DNA of 5,102 nucleotides from an uncultured Coriobacteriaceae bacterium (GTDB lineage: Bacteria; Actinomycetota; Coriobacteriia; Coriobacteriales; UMGS124), in NCBI GenBank assembly GCA_900555105.1, contig USJP01000160.1, forward strand, positions 1 through 5,102, written 5' to 3'. Both the position numbers and the translations under genes were made by a program. Below, in pieces: positions 4,789 through 5,102 of this stretch. How positions within the stretch are numbered: position 1 is the first letter of the stretch; every line of letters begins with the position of its first letter. Under the pieces are notes generated by a model that worked only from the letters and a program-made list of their open reading frames with translations, had not been told where the DNA came from and did not search any database.

Positions 4789-5102
4789 ATGGCTATCACC
4801 AACAATGTTTCCCGCCGTTCCTTCGTAGCAGCCGCAGCCGGCGCCTTCGCCGCCGCTGGTCTGGCCGGCACCTTCGCGAACACCGGCGTTAACGTTGCCA
4901 ATGCCGAGGAGCCCAAGCAGGGCGGTACCCTCACGGTGTCCCTGGCCTCTGCCCCCTCCAAGCTCGACCCCATCCACTATTCCGGCACCTATGAGAGCCA
5001 GATCATCTGCGAGGTCACCGACCGTCTCATCGAGTACAACGACGACCTTTCCGAGTTCGTCCCCTCCCTGGCCACCAGCTGGGAGGTCTCCGAGGACGGC
5101 AT
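4789..5102 (+). CDS. Family 5 extracellular solute-binding protein (Opp/Dpp/Nik type), Tat-exported, N-terminal 104 residues
   Basis: The gene runs off the right edge. Residues 1-39 are a twin-arginine signal: S8-R-R-S-F-V followed by a weakly hydrophobic Ala/Gly core and an ANA cleavage site before E40-E-P-K. The mature start GGTLTVSLASAP (45-56), LDP (59-61), DRLIEYN (78-84) and the VPSLATSWEVSEDG signature (91-104) match SBP_bac_5, the binding component of ABC importers for peptides, nickel and other solutes. No cysteine lies near the cleavage site, so this is not a lipoprotein, unusual for a binding protein in a single-membrane Gram-positive. Tat export suggests it may fold or load a ligand before secretion. 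Substrate cannot be decided from the N-terminus; the preceding hypB-like gene hints at metal but a terminator separates the two. AAAAGGAG seven bases upstream sets the start. Confidence 0.9.
   Translation, partial: MAITNNVSRRSFVAAAAGAFAAAGLAGTFANTGVNVANAEEPKQGGTLTVSLASAPSKLDPIHYSGTYESQIICEVTDRLIEYNDDLSEFVPSLATSWEVSEDG

Noticed and set aside
1..5102. CRISPR array, insertion sequence, tRNA or phase-variable tract
   Set aside because: No spaced identical repeats, transposase motifs, terminal inverted repeats with target duplications, cloverleaf sequence or long homopolymer tract was seen.

Overview
The window looks like chromosomal DNA from a high-GC Gram-positive, most likely a Coriobacteriia member (Collinsella/Olsenella-like). 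This is inferred from the GC-rich coding sequence with AT-rich promoters, the strong AAGGAGG-type ribosome binding sites, the large secreted LRR/Ig-like/wall-repeat surface protein, and a Tat-exported solute-binding protein. The genus is not proven from sequence alone.

Layout: (1) Positions 1-2177, minus strand, hold the first 725 codons of a very large secreted surface protein. Its coding frame runs uninterrupted off the left edge. It has a signal peptide, BspA-type LRRs, two bacterial Ig-like domains, a CUB-like domain, aromatic wall/glucan-binding repeats and a FIVAR domain. (2) Positions 2178-2411 are a divergent control region. It carries a perfect TATAAT for the surface gene, a GC-rich leader with competing stems, and a tandem 18-bp operator-like repeat between that promoter and xpt. 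(3) Positions 2412-2996, plus strand, encode xanthine phosphoribosyltransferase (xpt). (4) Positions 3015-3629, minus strand, encode a small calcineurin-like metallophosphoesterase convergent with xpt. A 17-bp-stem hairpin that probably ends xpt transcription lies inside the 3' end of the phosphoesterase gene. (5) Positions 3630-3816 are a second divergent control region with a structured leader before the next gene. (6) Positions 3817-4506, plus strand, encode a HypB-family nickel-insertion NTPase. It keeps the P-loop and metal ligands but has a degenerate guanine-specificity motif. A strong hairpin terminator follows at 4554-4594. (7) From 4789 to the right edge, plus strand, is the start of a family 5 (Opp/Dpp/Nik-type) solute-binding protein with a twin-arginine signal and no lipobox.

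The genes do not form one operon. Each has its own control signals, and strands alternate -, +, -, +, +. The only suggestive functional pairing is the HypB-like protein with the family 5 binding protein, since that family includes nickel binders as well as peptide binders; the link is an inference. The least explained parts are the two structured leaders, the tandem operator-like repeat and the altered HypB G4 motif. No mobile element, CRISPR array, tRNA or rRNA was seen.
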